A stretch of 64,000 nucleotides of DNA from Clostridia bacterium (lineage in GTDB: Bacteria; Bacillota; Clostridia; Christensenellales; Borkfalkiaceae): positions 248,001-312,000 of the forward strand of contig JAGAIP010000005.1 in assembly GCA_017626495.1 (NCBI GenBank), written 5' to 3'. A model generated the notes under the pieces. That model saw only the letters and a list, made by a program, of their open reading frames with translations, had not been told where the DNA came from and did no database searches. Both the position numbers and the translations under genes were made by a program. Of this stretch, positions 1 through 9,149 are shown piece after piece (the first letter of the stretch is position 1; the number at the start of each line of letters is the position of its first letter).

Positions 1-146
1 CCGCCGCCGGAACGAGCCCACTGACCTTTATGTCCCTTACCGGAAGTCTTACCGAGACCGGAACCAACACCTCTGCCTAATCTCTTGGAGGAAGTTACCG
101 CGCCCTCAGCGGGTGCAAGTTTTCCGATTTTCATTTCCATAGACAT
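1..146 (-). CDS. rplO: 50S ribosomal protein L15 (uL15), 5' part only
   Basis: First 48 codons of L15, an assembly protein of the large subunit; the gene runs off the left edge. The N-terminus with [12 protein letters not shown] followed by the Gly/Arg/Lys-rich stretch [20 protein letters not shown] is the family hallmark. I chose the ATG at 146 because AAGGAG lies 8 bases upstream (155-160); an in-frame ATG at 134 would give the more usual short N-terminus. It is the last visible gene of the spc part of the operon; secY would be expected just outside the window. Confidence 0.95.
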   Translation of the reverse strand, partial: MSMEMKIGKLAPAEGAVTSSKRLGRGVGSGLGKTSGKGHKGQWARSGG

Positions 147-158
147 ACTTGTGACTCC

Positions 159-341
159 TTATGCGTTCTCTACGTTTTCTACTTTTACGAGGTGACGCAC
201 TTTCGTGATCATACCTCTTACGCATGCGTTATCTTCGCATACTTTGCTGGAACGGATCTTTTTGAGGCCGAGCGCAGCTACGGTGTCCTTCACTGCCTTG
301 ACTTCGCCGATCGTGCTCTTAATCAATGTGATTTTAATCAT
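159..341 (-). CDS. rpmD: 50S ribosomal protein L30 (uL30)
   Basis: 60 residues, the usual size of bacterial L30, a small two-helix, three-strand protein of the large subunit. It starts MIKITLIKSTIG, matching the family opening in which an Ile/Leu-rich strand precedes the SxIG motif, and has the conserved GLKKIRSS and MITKVRHLVKVE segments. It sits 12 bases after rpsE and 12 bases before rplO, the standard spc order, so it is co-transcribed with both. Confidence 0.96.
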   Translation of the reverse strand: MIKITLIKSTIGEVKAVKDTVAALGLKKIRSSKVCEDNACVRGMITKVRHLVKVENVENA

Positions 342-353
342 GATGTCCTCCGA

Positions 354-875
354 TTAACCGATGATTTCTTCAACGGTCTTGCCACGAAGCGCGGCAACTT
401 CTTCTGCGGACTTCAAAGCTCTGAGGCCTGCGATGGTAGCCTTAACGCAGTTTGCCTTGTTCTGGCTGCCATGGGACTTCGTTCTGATATCCTTAATTCC
501 TGCTGCTTCCATGACCGCACGGACGGGACCGCCTGCGATAACGCCGGTACCTTGTGCGGCGGGCATCATGAGAACGGAACCTCTGCCGAATACGCCGAGT
601 ACTTCATGAGGAATGGACGTACCGCAAACGTTTACGGAAACCATGTTCTTCTTCGCTTGCTGAGTAGCCTTTTCGATTGCTTCGGGGACTTCCTTTGCCT
701 TTCCGGTGCCGAGACCGATGCGGCCGTTTCCGTCGCCTACGAGCATCATGGCAGCAAATCTCATGTTCTTACCACCTTTTACGGTCTTGGAAACACGGTT
801 TACTTCGATGAGCTTTTTTACAAGTCCGTCGTTTTCTTCCTGTCTTCTTGCAGGTCTGTTATTTTCTCTTGCCAT
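354..875 (-). CDS. rpsE: 30S ribosomal protein S5 (uS5)
   Basis: 173 residues. S5 sits at the mRNA entry side of the small subunit and influences decoding fidelity. The N-terminal double-stranded-RNA-binding-like domain is seen at about 18-85 ([20 protein letters not shown], then [20 protein letters not shown]) and the C-terminal domain with [20 protein letters not shown] follows at about 115-140. Length and spacing to rplR (17 bases) and rpmD (12 bases) fit the spc operon. Confidence 0.97.
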   Translation of the reverse strand: MARENNRPARRQEENDGLVKKLIEVNRVSKTVKGGKNMRFAAMMLVGDGNGRIGLGTGKAKEVPEAIEKATQQAKKNMVSVNVCGTSIPHEVLGVFGRGSVLMMPAAQGTGVIAGGPVRAVMEAAGIKDIRTKSHGSQNKANCVKATIAGLRALKSAEEVAALRGKTVEEIIG

Positions 876-892
876 TTTTCGTCACTCCTCAA

Positions 893-1261
893 TTAGAAAT
901 CAAGACCGGCTTCACGAGCACCGTCTGCTACTGCCTTTACACGTCCGGTGTAAAGGTAACCGCCTCTGTCGAACACAACAGTCTTGATGCCTTTTTCCAA
1001 AGCACGCTCGCCTGCTACCTTTCCGACTACTGCCGCAGCTTCCGTCTTGGTCATATCGGCGATCTGGGTCTTTACAGCCTTTTCCATCGTAGACGCGGAC
1101 GCAAGAGTTACGCCCTTCGTATCGTCGATGATCTGTACATAGATGTGATTCAAGGATCTATATACGTTAAGGCGGGGAGCTTCTGCCGTTCCGGCAATAT
1201 GCTTTCTGACACGAGCGTGTCTTCTCTGTCTTACAGAGTTTTTATCAATTTTAGAAATCAT
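893..1261 (-). CDS. rplR: 50S ribosomal protein L18 (uL18)
   Basis: 122 residues. L18 binds 5S rRNA together with L5 and helps dock it on the large subunit. Typical features: basic N-terminus with [10 protein letters not shown], the strand segment [17 protein letters not shown], and the C-terminus [20 protein letters not shown]. It lies between rplF and rpsE in standard order with a short gap on each side. Confidence 0.97.
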   Translation of the reverse strand: MISKIDKNSVRQRRHARVRKHIAGTAEAPRLNVYRSLNHIYVQIIDDTKGVTLASASTMEKAVKTQIADMTKTEAAAVVGKVAGERALEKGIKTVVFDRGGYLYTGRVKAVADGAREAGLDF

Positions 1262-1271
1262 AATTTACTCC

Positions 1272-1814
1272 TTATTTCTTGCCCTTACCGGAGGTCTTAC
1301 CTTCCTTACGCTCGATGACCTCATCCTTATAACGGATACCGTATCCGTGGTAAGGTTCGGGTTCTCTGATTGCGTGGATGTCCGCTGCGACCTGACCTAC
1401 GAGGCACTTGTCGATACCGCTGACAACGATTTCGGTTGCGGAAGGACATTCGAACTTGACGCCTGCAACTTCTGCAACCTCTACGGGATGGGAGAATCCG
1501 ACGTTGAGAACGAGTTTGTTACCCTGCTTTGCGACCTTCCAACCTACGCCGTTTACGATGAGGCTCTTGGCATATCCGGCGGTAACGCCGACTACCATGT
1601 TGTGAAGGAGTGCTCTGTAAAGTCCGTGAAGCGCGTCAGCCTCTGTGTTCTGAGCCGTGAGGACGACTTCTCCCTTGTTTACTTCTACGTTTACGCCCTT
1701 TTTCATGGTCTCCGTAAGCGTACCCTTGGGGCCCTTTACGGTGAGGACGTTGTCTTTTACGTTTACTTCTACGCCTGCGGGAAGTTTAACAGGCATTTTT
1801 CCGATTCTTGACAT
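1272..1814 (-). CDS. rplF: 50S ribosomal protein L6 (uL6)
   Basis: 180 residues, the usual length. L6 lies near the sarcin-ricin loop, where elongation factors bind. It starts MSRIGKMPVKLPAGVEV as expected and ends with EPEPYHGYGIRYKDEVIERK followed by a Lys-rich tail, the C-terminal signature of L6. Two tandem L6 folds can be followed from about 1-82 and 83-170. Gap of 12 bases after rpsH. Confidence 0.97.
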   Translation of the reverse strand: MSRIGKMPVKLPAGVEVNVKDNVLTVKGPKGTLTETMKKGVNVEVNKGEVVLTAQNTEADALHGLYRALLHNMVVGVTAGYAKSLIVNGVGWKVAKQGNKLVLNVGFSHPVEVAEVAGVKFECPSATEIVVSGIDKCLVGQVAADIHAIREPEPYHGYGIRYKDEVIERKEGKTSGKGKK

Positions 1815-1826
1815 CTGCCTGCCTCC

Positions 1827-2216
1827 TTACCATACATAGCAGAGCACTTCGCCGCCTACGTTGGCAACTTTCGCCTGCTTGTCGGTCATGATACCCTTCG
1901 ACGTGGAAAGAATTGCGATACCGAGTCCGCCGATAACTTTGGGAAGGTTTTCGGTGTCTGCATAGGTACGAAGTCCGGGTTTGGATACTCTTTTGAGACC
2001 GCTGATGACGGACTGCTTGCCTGCATATTTGAGCTCGATCACGATTTTGCCCTGTACGCCGTCTTCTTCAACCTTAGCGCTCTTGACGTATCCTTCGTTT
2101 ACGAGGATCTCTGCAATCGCCTTTTTCATGTTGGAAGCGGGGATTTCAACTACTTCGTGTTTCGCGGTGATAGCGTTTCTGATTCTGGTGAGCATATCTG
2201 CGATAGGATCTGTCAT
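1827..2216 (-). CDS. rpsH: 30S ribosomal protein S8 (uS8)
   Basis: 129 residues. S8 binds the central domain of 16S rRNA early in assembly; in E. coli it is also the translational repressor of the spc operon, which has not been shown for this lineage. It begins [16 protein letters not shown] and ends with the [20 protein letters not shown] segment that contains the conserved RNA-binding STSxG motif. It is placed between rpsN and rplF. Confidence 0.97.
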   Translation of the reverse strand: MTDPIADMLTRIRNAITAKHEVVEIPASNMKKAIAEILVNEGYVKSAKVEEDGVQGKIVIELKYAGKQSVISGLKRVSKPGLRTYADTENLPKVIGGLGIAILSTSKGIMTDKQAKVANVGGEVLCYVW

Positions 2217-2231
2217 TGTCTTTACCTCCTA

Positions 2232-2417
2232 TTACCAGCTTGCCTTCTTGACACCGGGAATCTCACCCTTATATGCCAAGTTTCTGAAGCAAATACGGCA
2301 AATGCCATACTTTCTCAAAACGGAGTGGGGACGACCGCAAATGGTGCATCTCGTATATGCTCTCGTCGAGAATTTGGGCGTTTTCTGCTGCTTGTTAATC
2401 ATTGACTTTTTTGCCAT
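2232..2417 (-). CDS. rpsN: 30S ribosomal protein S14 type Z (zinc-binding uS14)
   Basis: 61 residues, the short zinc-binding form of S14 typical of Firmicutes. The zinc ribbon is complete: Cys24, Cys27, Cys40 and Cys43 (CTIC and CRIC). The C-terminus [11 protein letters not shown] is the family signature. The C+ form suggests that the cell is not set up here for zinc sparing; a C-minus paralogue would have to lie elsewhere. Gap of 14 bases to rplE. Confidence 0.97.
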   Translation of the reverse strand: MAKKSMINKQQKTPKFSTRAYTRCTICGRPHSVLRKYGICRICFRNLAYKGEIPGVKKASW

Positions 2418-2431
2418 AATCTCGTTTCTCC

Positions 2432-2989
2432 TTACTTCTTGAAGGGCATTCCCATAGCTCTCAAAAGCTCTCTTGCCTCTTCGTCCGTCTGAGCCGTCGT
2501 TACGAAGCAGACGTCCATACCTCTGATCTTCTCGACCTGATCGTAGGTGATTTCGGGGAAGATCAACTGTTCTTTCAAACCGAGGGAGTAGTTTCCTCTT
2601 CCGTCGAACGCGTCGGTAGGAACGCCGCGGAAGTCACGAACTCTGGGAAGAGCGATGGAAACAAGTCTGTCGAAAAAGTCGTACATTCTCTGTTCGCGAA
2701 GGGTTACTTTGATACCGATCGTCTGTCCTTCTCTTACTTTGAAGTTTGCGACGGATTTCTTTGCCTTCGTCTGAATCGTCTTTTGTCCGGTGATGAGCGC
2801 AAGCTCGTTCTCCGTAACCTGAATGGACTTTGCGTTGTCCTTAATGTCGCCGAGACCGGTATTGATTACGATCTTTACGAGCTTGGGACACTGCATGATG
2901 TTTGAATAATTGAATTTTTTCATGAGGTAAGGAACGACTTCTTTCTCGTACTGTTCCTTTACTCTGCTGGAATATACTTTCTCTGCCAT
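2432..2989 (-). CDS. rplE: 50S ribosomal protein L5 (uL5)
   Basis: 185 residues. L5 is a 5S rRNA-binding protein that contacts the P-site tRNA. It has the motif [13 protein letters not shown] near residue 40, the ALITGQKPI-like segment (here [20 protein letters not shown]) and the C-terminal [19 protein letters not shown]. It starts 3 bases after the rplX stop, so translational coupling is likely. Confidence 0.97.
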   Translation of the reverse strand: MAEKVYSSRVKEQYEKEVVPYLMKKFNYSNIMQCPKLVKIVINTGLGDIKDNAKSIQVTENELALITGQKTIQTKAKKSVANFKVREGQTIGIKVTLREQRMYDFFDRLVSIALPRVRDFRGVPTDAFDGRGNYSLGLKEQLIFPEITYDQVEKIRGMDVCFVTTAQTDEEARELLRAMGMPFKK

Positions 2990-2992
2990 GTC

Positions 2993-3427
2993 TTATTCCT
3001 CACTCTTTGCTTCCGTCTCGGTTTCAGCGGTCTCTGCCTTTGCGGTTCTCTTACGGGTCCTCTTCTTGGGAGCCTCTGCCTCTGCGGGTTTCGCCTCCTT
3101 CTGTTCTTTGACGTAAGCCTTATCGAGAACGGCGCCGCATTTAGCGCATACTCTGACGTTTTTACCTGCAACTTCGGAGTGCTTTACTCTGGTTGCCTTA
3201 CCGCAAGCGTCGCAAACGACCATTACGTTAGAAGCGTCGATGGGAGCTTCGACCGTTACGATCTGGCTGGTCTCGTTCGCTCTTCTGGCTTTCTCATGCT
3301 TTTTGACCATGTTGACGCCTTCTACGACGACGGTATTGTTCTTGGGGGAAGTAGCGATTACTTTACCCTGCTTACCGTTGTACTTTCCGGTCAGTACAAC
3401 TACGGTATCATTCTTTTTTACGTTCAT
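2993..3427 (-). CDS. rplX: 50S ribosomal protein L24 (uL24) with C-terminal charged tail
   Basis: 144 residues where most bacterial L24 proteins have about 100-105. L24 starts assembly of the large subunit near the tunnel exit. The KOW motif is at about 4-35 and a zinc-ribbon-like set Cys72, Cys75, Cys94, Cys97 follows. Residues 108-144 form an extra low-complexity tail, first basic (KKRTRKRTAK) and then rich in Glu, Thr and Ala. The tail lies in frame with an intact stop and is followed directly by rplE, so it is not a frameshift artefact that I can see. Confidence 0.96.
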   Translation of the reverse strand: MNVKKNDTVVVLTGKYNGKQGKVIATSPKNNTVVVEGVNMVKKHEKARRANETSQIVTVEAPIDASNVMVVCDACGKATRVKHSEVAGKNVRVCAKCGAVLDKAYVKEQKEAKPAEAEAPKKRTRKRTAKAETAETETEAKSEE

Positions 3428-3439
3428 TGTCCTATCTCC

Positions 3440-3808
3440 TTAGAGTACTTCGGGTGCGAGAGAGATAATTTTCATGTAGTCCTTATCTCTGAGTTCTCTC
3501 GCGATCGGTCCAAAGATACGCGTACCCTTGGGCTGTTTATTGCTGTCGATGATGACTGCGGCGTTATCATCGAATCTGATATAGGAGCCGTCTGCTCTTC
3601 TGATGCCCTTGCTGGTTCTGACGATGACTGCCTTTACGACTTCACCCTTCTTGACTGCGCCGCCGGGGGTTGCAGTCTTGACGGATGCTACGATTACATC
3701 GCCGATGTTGCCCGTTTTACGGAAAGAACCACCAAGTACTTTAATACACATGAGCTCTTTTGCACCGGAGTTGTCGGCTGCAACGAGTCTTGTCTGAGGT
3801 TGTATCAT
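3440..3808 (-). CDS. rplN: 50S ribosomal protein L14 (uL14)
   Basis: 122 residues, exactly the usual length. L14 lies at the subunit interface and is the docking site of the silencing factor RsfS. It begins [18 protein letters not shown] and ends with [16 protein letters not shown], both diagnostic. It lies between rpsQ and rplX. Confidence 0.98.
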   Translation of the reverse strand: MIQPQTRLVAADNSGAKELMCIKVLGGSFRKTGNIGDVIVASVKTATPGGAVKKGEVVKAVIVRTSKGIRRADGSYIRFDDNAAVIIDSNKQPKGTRIFGPIARELRDKDYMKIISLAPEVL

Positions 3809-3827
3809 AATGATTTCTCCTTAAATA

Positions 3828-4085
3828 TTACTTAGCCTTCTCGACGATCTCGGCTACTCTCCAATTCTTGTCTTTGCTGAGCTTTCTCGTCTCTACGATT
3901 CTGACGGTATCGCCTACGCCGCACTCGTTGTTCTCGTCGTGCGCCTTGAACTTCTTCGTTCTGGTGATGGTCTTTTTATAGAGGGGGTGTTTGCTCTTGT
4001 CGACGATCGCTACGACAACGGTTTTATCCATTTTGTCGGACGTAACGATACCGACTCTTTCTTTTCTAAGATTTCTCTCTTCCAT
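3828..4085 (-). CDS. rpsQ: 30S ribosomal protein S17 (uS17)
   Basis: 85 residues. S17 is a primary 16S rRNA-binding protein with an OB fold. It has the expected start [20 protein letters not shown], the central [19 protein letters not shown] loop and the [20 protein letters not shown] segment. 19 bases separate it from rplN and 11 from rpmC. Confidence 0.97.
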   Translation of the reverse strand: MEERNLRKERVGIVTSDKMDKTVVVAIVDKSKHPLYKKTITRTKKFKAHDENNECGVGDTVRIVETRKLSKDKNWRVAEIVEKAK

Positions 4086-4096
4086 TTGTCTTCTCC

Positions 4097-4291
4097 TTAC
4101 GCCTTGATCTCTCTTGCACGGATCTCAGTGTTTACTCTTGCGATGTCTTTCTTGCAAGTATTGATTGCCATGGGGTTTTCAAGCTGTCCGGAAGCGTGCT
4201 GGAAACGAAGGTTGAAAAGCTGCTTTTTGAGCTCTGCAAGCTTCTCGGTAAGCTCTGCGTCCGTCAAATTTTTAATTTCGTTTGCTTTCAT
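4097..4291 (-). CDS. rpmC: 50S ribosomal protein L29 (uL29)
   Basis: 64 residues. L29 is a two-helix protein near the tunnel exit, part of the docking site for SRP and trigger factor. The motif [20 protein letters not shown] is the family signature. Its start codon overlaps the rplP stop by one base (TAATG), a sign of coupled translation. Confidence 0.97.
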   Translation of the reverse strand: MKANEIKNLTDAELTEKLAELKKQLFNLRFQHASGQLENPMAINTCKKDIARVNTEIRAREIKA

Positions 4292-4719
4292 TAGTCGTTA
4301 CCGCCTTCCAAATCTGCTTTCTTTACGAACTTGCACTTGACGGGAAGCTTGTGAGATGCAAGTCTCATTGCCTCTCTTGCGCTCTCCTCGTCGATGCCTG
4401 CCATTTCGAACATGACTCTGCCGGGTTTTACGACGGCTGCCCAATATTCGACGGAACCTTTACCGGAACCCATTCTGGTCTCGGCGGGTTTCTTGGTGAT
4501 GGGTTTGTGAGGGAAAATATCGATCCAAACCTGACCGCCACGCTTGATGAATCTGGTCATTGCGACACGGGCTGCCTCGATCTGGTTGGAGGTGATCCAT
4601 GCGCATTCTTCTGCTACGAGACCGTACTCGCCGTAAGCGACGGTGTTACCCTTATGAGCCGCACCCGTCATTCTGCCGCGATGCTGCTTTCTTCTCTTAA
4701 CTCTCTTAGGGATCAACAT
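4291..4719 (-). CDS. rplP: 50S ribosomal protein L16 (uL16)
   Basis: 142 residues. L16 organises the A-site of the large subunit and is added late in assembly. The start [20 protein letters not shown] and the [20 protein letters not shown] segment are diagnostic. 3 bases follow the rpsC stop and it overlaps rpmC by one base. Confidence 0.98.
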   Translation of the reverse strand: MLIPKRVKRRKQHRGRMTGAAHKGNTVAYGEYGLVAEECAWITSNQIEAARVAMTRFIKRGGQVWIDIFPHKPITKKPAETRMGSGKGSVEYWAAVVKPGRVMFEMAGIDEESAREAMRLASHKLPVKCKFVKKADLEGGND

Positions 4720-4722
4720 AAT

Positions 4723-5376
4723 TTATGCTTCGCCTCCTTCTTTTTTCCTGAGGACTTCGCCCTTGTAGATCCAGCACTTTACGCCGATGCATCCGAAGGT
4801 CGTATGCGCCTCTGCGAATCCGTAGTCGATGTCTGCGCGGAGCGTTTGAAGAGGAATGGAACCCTCGTGATACTGTTCGCATCTTGCGATTTCAGCACCG
4901 TCAAGACGACCGCTGACCATCATCTTAATACCCTTTACGCCGGAACGCATGGACTTGGAGATCGCCTGCTTCATTGCGCGGCGGAAGCTCATTCTCTTCT
5001 CCAAAGCGGATGCAACGGATTCTGCGACGAGCTGTGCGTCTGCGTCGGGCTTTCTTACTTCGCTTACGTTGATGATAACGGTTTTGCCGTTCGTGAGCTT
5101 GGCAAGATCTTTTTTGATTACTTCGATCTCGGAACCTGCTTTACCGATGAGAACGCCGGGTCTTGCGGTATAGATGGTAACCGTGATTCTGTTTGCGGCT
5201 CTCTCGATGAGAATTTTGGAGATGGCCGCTGCATAGTACTTCTTTTTAAGGAAAGTACGAATGACGTTATCTTCTTTGAGGAATTTGGAGAATTCCTTTT
5301 TGTCTGCATACCACTGGGTGTTCCAACCCTTGATAACGCCTACTCTCAAACCATGAGGATTAACTTTCTGTCCCAT
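4723..5376 (-). CDS. rpsC: 30S ribosomal protein S3 (uS3)
   Basis: 217 residues. S3 forms part of the mRNA entry tunnel and its helicase activity. The start [15 protein letters not shown] is diagnostic, a KH domain with [18 protein letters not shown] lies near 75-95, and the C-terminal domain with [19 protein letters not shown] follows. It lies between rplV and rplP in standard order. Confidence 0.98.
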   Translation of the reverse strand: MGQKVNPHGLRVGVIKGWNTQWYADKKEFSKFLKEDNVIRTFLKKKYYAAAISKILIERAANRITVTIYTARPGVLIGKAGSEIEVIKKDLAKLTNGKTVIINVSEVRKPDADAQLVAESVASALEKRMSFRRAMKQAISKSMRSGVKGIKMMVSGRLDGAEIARCEQYHEGSIPLQTLRADIDYGFAEAHTTFGCIGVKCWIYKGEVLRKKEGGEA

Positions 5377-5387
5377 TTGAATTCTCC

Positions 5388-5777
5388 TTAATCATTCTTC
5401 ACATCAAGGATTACGGTGATGTGGCACGTTCTCTTGAGGATCGCATGACCTCTGCCTTTGGAGACGGGCTGCATTCTTTTAAGATGAGGACCGCCGTCTG
5501 CAAAGCACTCTGCAACGATGAGGTCGCTTCTGTCCATTCCCTGATTGTGTTCTGCGTTTGCCGCTGCGGAAAGGAGAACCTTTTTGATTACGTCCGCACC
5601 ACCGTTGGGGGTATAGGTGAGGATCGCGGCAGCTTCTTCAACGCTCTTACCTCTGACAAGGTCAAGCACGGGTCTTACCTTGTAGGGAGAAATTCTGACA
5701 TATTTTGCCGTAGCGTAGGGACGTCTGTCTTTCTTTTCTTCGATTCTTGCAGTCTTTTTCTTCATGTTTCCTGCCAT
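5388..5777 (-). CDS. rplV: 50S ribosomal protein L22 (uL22)
   Basis: 129 residues. L22 lines the peptide exit tunnel through its long beta hairpin, where macrolide-resistance mutations occur in other bacteria. The first 20 residues are a Lys/Arg-rich extension that many L22 proteins lack; the core begins with [20 protein letters not shown]. The hairpin [20 protein letters not shown] is intact with no obvious insertion or deletion. Confidence 0.97.
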   Translation of the reverse strand: MAGNMKKKTARIEEKKDRRPYATAKYVRISPYKVRPVLDLVRGKSVEEAAAILTYTPNGGADVIKKVLLSAAANAEHNQGMDRSDLIVAECFADGGPHLKRMQPVSKGRGHAILKRTCHITVILDVKND

Positions 5778-5790
5778 AATTCAGACCTCC

Positions 5791-6072
5791 TTATTTCTTA
5801 CCGGGCGCGCTGGACTTTGCAACGTGACCCTTGAACGTTCTGGTGGGCGCGAACTCGCCGAGCTTGCATCCTACCATATCTTCCGTAACATATACGGGAA
5901 CGTGCTTTCTTCCGTCGTAAACGGCGATCGTGTGACCGACCATCTGAGGGAAGATCGTGCTGGCTCTGGACCAGGTTTTCAATACTTTCTTATCGCCTGC
6001 CGCGTTCATCGCTTCAATTCTCTGAAGGAGTTTTGCTTCGACGTAAGGTCCTTTTTTAATGCTTCTAGACAT
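5791..6072 (-). CDS. rpsS: 30S ribosomal protein S19 (uS19)
   Basis: 93 residues. S19 sits in the head of the small subunit and forms intersubunit bridges with S13. It has the start [20 protein letters not shown], the motif [20 protein letters not shown], and the end [14 protein letters not shown]. Located between rplB and rplV. Confidence 0.98.
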   Translation of the reverse strand: MSRSIKKGPYVEAKLLQRIEAMNAAGDKKVLKTWSRASTIFPQMVGHTIAVYDGRKHVPVYVTEDMVGCKLGEFAPTRTFKGHVAKSSAPGKK

Positions 6073-6087
6073 TTTCTATCCCTCCAA

Positions 6088-6918
6088 TTAGTTGACTCTC
6101 TTGACGATGAACTTGCTCGTCGGGTTCTTCTTGTTTCTCGTCTTATATCCGAGAGCAGGCTTGCCCCAAGGGGTCATAGGTCCTGCATGTCCGACGGGAG
6201 ACTTACCTTCACCACCACCATGAGGGTGATCGTTGGGGTTCATGACGGAACCGCGGACGGTAGGTCTTACGCCGAGGTATCTGGTCTTACCTGCTTTACC
6301 GATACGGATGATCTCGTGTTCTACGTTTCCGACCTGACCGATCGTTGCCTTGCATCCGAGGGGAACGTATCTCATTTCGCCGCTGGGAAGACGAAGGGTT
6401 GCGTACTTTCCTTCTTTTGCCATGATCTGCGCGGAGATACCTGCGCTTCTTGCGATCTGACCGCCTCTGCCGGGCGTCATTTCGATGTTGTGAACCATGG
6501 TACCTACGGGGATGTTTTCAAGAGGAAGCGCGTTGCCGACTTTGATGTCCGCATTTGCGCCGGATACGACTACGTCGCCTACGTTGAGTCCGAGAGGTGC
6601 GAGAATGTATTTCTTGTCACCGTCTGCATAGCTCAAAAGCGCGATGTGTGCGGAACGGTTGGGATCGTACTGGATCGCAACGACCTTTGCGGGAACGCCG
6701 TCCTTATTTCTCTTGAAGTCGATGATACGATATTTTCTTCTGTTTCCGCCACCGATGTGTCTTACGGTGATACGGCCGGTGTTGTTACGGCCGCCGGATT
6801 TACGCTGATCGTGGAGCAGGCTTCTCTCGGGCTTGCTTCCTGCCGTCAAATCTTCATTGGCGTTTACCGTCATCAAACGACGAGCCGAAGAAGTCGGTTT
6901 ATATCTTTTTACTGCCAT
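6088..6918 (-). CDS. rplB: 50S ribosomal protein L2 (uL2)
   Basis: 276 residues, typical for L2, the largest and one of the most conserved large-subunit proteins, needed for subunit association and peptidyl transfer. It starts [14 protein letters not shown], and the catalytic-loop region [16 protein letters not shown] contains the conserved His of the HPHGGGEG motif. Placed between rplW and rpsS. Confidence 0.98.
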   Translation of the reverse strand: MAVKRYKPTSSARRLMTVNANEDLTAGSKPERSLLHDQRKSGGRNNTGRITVRHIGGGNRRKYRIIDFKRNKDGVPAKVVAIQYDPNRSAHIALLSYADGDKKYILAPLGLNVGDVVVSGANADIKVGNALPLENIPVGTMVHNIEMTPGRGGQIARSAGISAQIMAKEGKYATLRLPSGEMRYVPLGCKATIGQVGNVEHEIIRIGKAGKTRYLGVRPTVRGSVMNPNDHPHGGGEGKSPVGHAGPMTPWGKPALGYKTRNKKNPTSKFIVKRVN

Positions 6919-6939
6919 TTCTCATTTCCTCCGTTTCTA

Positions 6940-7230
6940 TCAGGACAAGGAGTTGAAGTACTCGATGGCCTTGCTGTCTTCCTTCAAGGTTACGACAGCT
7001 TTCTTGTAATCGGGGGTATAGCCCTGATTTCTGCCCATTCTCTTCAACTTGCCATGGCAGTTTACGGTGTTTACGCTGTCAACCTTGACGGAGAAGAGCG
7101 CTTCGACCGCTGCCTTGATCTGAGTCTTGTTTGCTTTCTTTGCTACCACAAAGGTATATCTCTTGTTCTCGATGCCGTCGAATCCCTTTTCGGTAAGGAC
7201 GGGTCTGATGATAATATCTTCGTACATCAT
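6940..7230 (-). CDS. rplW: 50S ribosomal protein L23 (uL23)
   Basis: 96 residues. L23 is the main docking site for trigger factor and SRP at the tunnel exit. The core IIRPVLTEKGFDGIENKRYT and the VNTVNCHGKLKRMGRNQGYT segment are typical. Two ATG codons stand next to each other (7230 and 7227); the first overlaps the rplD stop as TAATG, which favours coupled translation. Confidence 0.97.
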   Translation of the reverse strand: MMYEDIIIRPVLTEKGFDGIENKRYTFVVAKKANKTQIKAAVEALFSVKVDSVNTVNCHGKLKRMGRNQGYTPDYKKAVVTLKEDSKAIEYFNSLS

Positions 7231-7868
7231 TATGCGTCAACCTCCTCGCATACATAGTTGCCGACGAGTTTTTCAACGGCAGCTTTGGTGAAGACGACTT
7301 TCGCATTCGCTACTACATCGTAGGTGTTGATCTGCTCTACGGGAAGCGTGGAAATCTTGGGAAGGTTTCTCGTTGCGAGGATTACTTTTTCGTCGTTGTT
7401 ATCCATTACGAAGAGCGCGGACTTATTGAGACCGAGCGCCTTCGCGCAAGCTGCCATTTCCTTCGTCTTGCCTTCGCAGGTAAGAGAATCGATTACCACG
7501 AACTCGCCGTCTGCCACTTTCTTGGAAAGCGCGCTTGCAAGTGCGATGAGCTTTGCGATCTTGTTCATCTTCTTGGAAAAATCTCTTGACTTGGGAGCAA
7601 ATACGACGCCGCCTTTGATCCACTGAGGAGCGCGGATGGATCCCTGACGGGCGTTACCCGTTCCCTTCTGTCTCCAAGGCTTTCTGCCGCCTCCGCGAAC
7701 TTCCGTTCTGGTGAGGGTGCTCTTCGTGCCCTGTCTCTCGTTCGCAAGTCTGGTTACGACTGCCTGATGAATGAGGGGCTCGTTGTACTCTACTCCGAAA
7801 ATTGCTTCGTTGAGTTCCATTTCGCCGACTTCGGCGCCGCTCATGTTATAAACTTTAATGCTGGGCAT
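7230..7868 (-). CDS. rplD: 50S ribosomal protein L4 (uL4)
   Basis: 212 residues from the ATG at 7868, chosen because AAGGAG lies at 7876-7881, seven bases upstream; a longer reading frame with an Arg-rich start overlaps rplC and lacks support. L4 lines the exit tunnel and in E. coli represses the S10 operon. Signature segments are RTEVRGGGRKPWRQKGTGNA (tunnel loop) and SLTCEGKTKEMAACAKALGL. The leader of this operon holds a terminator-like hairpin that could be a target for such control. Confidence 0.97.
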   Translation of the reverse strand: MPSIKVYNMSGAEVGEMELNEAIFGVEYNEPLIHQAVVTRLANERQGTKSTLTRTEVRGGGRKPWRQKGTGNARQGSIRAPQWIKGGVVFAPKSRDFSKKMNKIAKLIALASALSKKVADGEFVVIDSLTCEGKTKEMAACAKALGLNKSALFVMDNNDEKVILATRNLPKISTLPVEQINTYDVVANAKVVFTKAAVEKLVGNYVCEEVDA

Positions 7869-7879
7869 GTTCTTTCTCC

Positions 7880-8515
7880 TTACTTCGCTTTCACGCTGTC
7901 GCAAATGGTTACGACGCTGCCCTTAGGTCCGGGAATCGCTCCCTTTACAAGGATCGCATTCTTTGCTACATCGACCTTAACGACTTCAAGGTTCTGAATG
8001 GTAACGTTCTCGACGCCGTACTGACCTGCGAGGTGCTTCTGCTTGAATACTCTCGAAGGGGAGCTGTTTGCACCCATGGAACCGGGTTCTCTGTGTACGG
8101 GGCCTACGCCGTGCGTTTCCTTCAATCTGTGCTGATTCCATCTCTTGATGACGCCGGTATATCCGTGACCTTTCGTCGTACCTGCTACGTCAACCTTGTC
8201 GCCTGCCGCAAATACGTCTGCGGAGACCGCATCGCCTACCTTGTAGGAGGACAGATCGTCGAGGCGGAATTCTTTGAGCACCTTGCAAGGTGCAACGCCT
8301 GCTTTCTTGAACTGTCCGAGCTCGGGCTTGTTGAGTTCCTTCTCGCTTGCCTCGATGAAACCGAGCTTCAATGCCGCATAGCCGTCCTTCTCTACCGTCT
8401 TGATCTGAACGACGGGGCAGGGACCTGCTTCTACTACCGTTACGGGAATTACTTTTCCGTCTTGCGCAAAGATCTGCGTCATGCCGACCTTGCGACCAAT
8501 GATTGCTTTAACCAT
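7880..8515 (-). CDS. rplC: 50S ribosomal protein L3 (uL3)
   Basis: 211 residues. L3 reaches into the peptidyl transferase centre and is an early assembly protein. The start [20 protein letters not shown] and the loop [20 protein letters not shown] are diagnostic. The gap of 72 bases to rpsJ is the longest inside the operon and holds a small hairpin (8549-8570). Confidence 0.98.
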   Translation of the reverse strand: MVKAIIGRKVGMTQIFAQDGKVIPVTVVEAGPCPVVQIKTVEKDGYAALKLGFIEASEKELNKPELGQFKKAGVAPCKVLKEFRLDDLSSYKVGDAVSADVFAAGDKVDVAGTTKGHGYTGVIKRWNQHRLKETHGVGPVHREPGSMGANSSPSRVFKQKHLAGQYGVENVTIQNLEVVKVDVAKNAILVKGAIPGPKGSVVTICDSVKAK

Positions 8516-8548
8516 ATGTTAAAGTTCACCTCCGTTTATTTTCATACA

Positions 8549-8570
8549 GGATACCTTTTTTCAAGTATCC
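8549..8570 (-). other. Small hairpin between rpsJ and rplC
   Basis: GGATAC and GTATCC form a six-base stem with a ten-base A/T-rich loop in the 72-base spacer between rpsJ and rplC. No run of U follows on the minus strand, so it does not look like a terminator. It may affect mRNA stability or be chance. Confidence 0.4.
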
Positions 8571-8587
8571 GGGATGTTTTCAAATTT

Positions 8588-8887
8588 TTACTTCAACTGA
8601 ATTTTGATGTCAACGCCTGCGGGAAGATGCACGTCGTTCAAAAGCTTTGCGCTCGTGGAATAGATGTCGATGATCCTCTTGTAGGTTCTCAGTTCGAACT
8701 GCTCGCGGGAATCCTTGTACTTGTGGGGGCAACGAAGGATCGTTACGACTTCTCTCTCGGTGGGAAGGGGAATGGGGCCGCTGATCTTCGCGCCGTTCTT
8801 CTGCATCGTTTCGACGATTCTCTGAGCTGCCTGATCTACAAGCTCGTGCTCGTAAGCCGCTAACTTGACTCTGATTTTCTCTGCCAT
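8588..8887 (-). CDS. rpsJ: 30S ribosomal protein S10 (uS10)
   Basis: 99 residues from the ATG at 8887, with AGGAGT a few bases upstream; the open frame extends further but that part is leader. S10 (NusE) is a head protein of the small subunit and also a transcription antitermination factor with NusB. It has the start [20 protein letters not shown] and the loop [20 protein letters not shown]. First gene of the S10-spc operon. Confidence 0.97.
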   Translation of the reverse strand: MAEKIRVKLAAYEHELVDQAAQRIVETMQKNGAKISGPIPLPTEREVVTILRCPHKYKDSREQFELRTYKRIIDIYSTSAKLLNDVHLPAGVDIKIQLK

Positions 8888-8954
8888 ACTTTTACTCCTG
8901 ATTTTTATACTAACTTGTGTCAACATAGCCGGGCGTATCGGGGTATTTCGCATG

Positions 8955-8981
8955 AAAAAAACACTTTGGAAAGTGCTTTTT
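8955..8981 (-). terminator. Terminator-like hairpin inside the S10 operon leader
   Basis: On the minus strand a stem of about 11 pairs (AAAAAGCACTT with AAGTGTTTTTT, one G-U pair, loop TCCA) runs straight into a U-run. It lies about 70 bases upstream of the rpsJ start and about 130 bases downstream of the promoter, so it is inside the leader. A second GC-rich stem (CCGCG with CGCGG) precedes it near 9003-9017. This could be an attenuator; seen in sequence, function inferred. Confidence 0.6.
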
Positions 8982-9120
8982 AACAAAGCCCCGGTTAGTC
9001 GCCCGCGTCGTGCGCGGACATTTGTCGGCATAAATTATCTGTTCCGATGGGGTTCAAAACACCGAATTTTCAGTAACTTTATGCGTCAACCCTATACGCC
9101 GTCTTTTACACAGCTCTAAC

Positions 9121-9149
9121 ATTATAACGAATCCGAATGCGAAAGTCAA
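9121..9149 (-). promoter_or_regulatory. Sigma-A promoter of the S10-spc operon
   Basis: TTGACT at 9144-9149 and TATAAT at 9121-9126 on the minus strand with a 17-base spacer. The predicted start is near 9114, which gives a leader of about 226 nt before rpsJ. Near-consensus boxes fit a highly expressed operon. Confidence 0.85.

Noticed and set aside
5764-7257. Long plus-strand open frame (about 497 codons) across the L22-L23 region
   Set aside because: It is antisense to six strongly conserved ribosomal protein genes and has no family features; long antisense frames arise from the codon bias of these genes.
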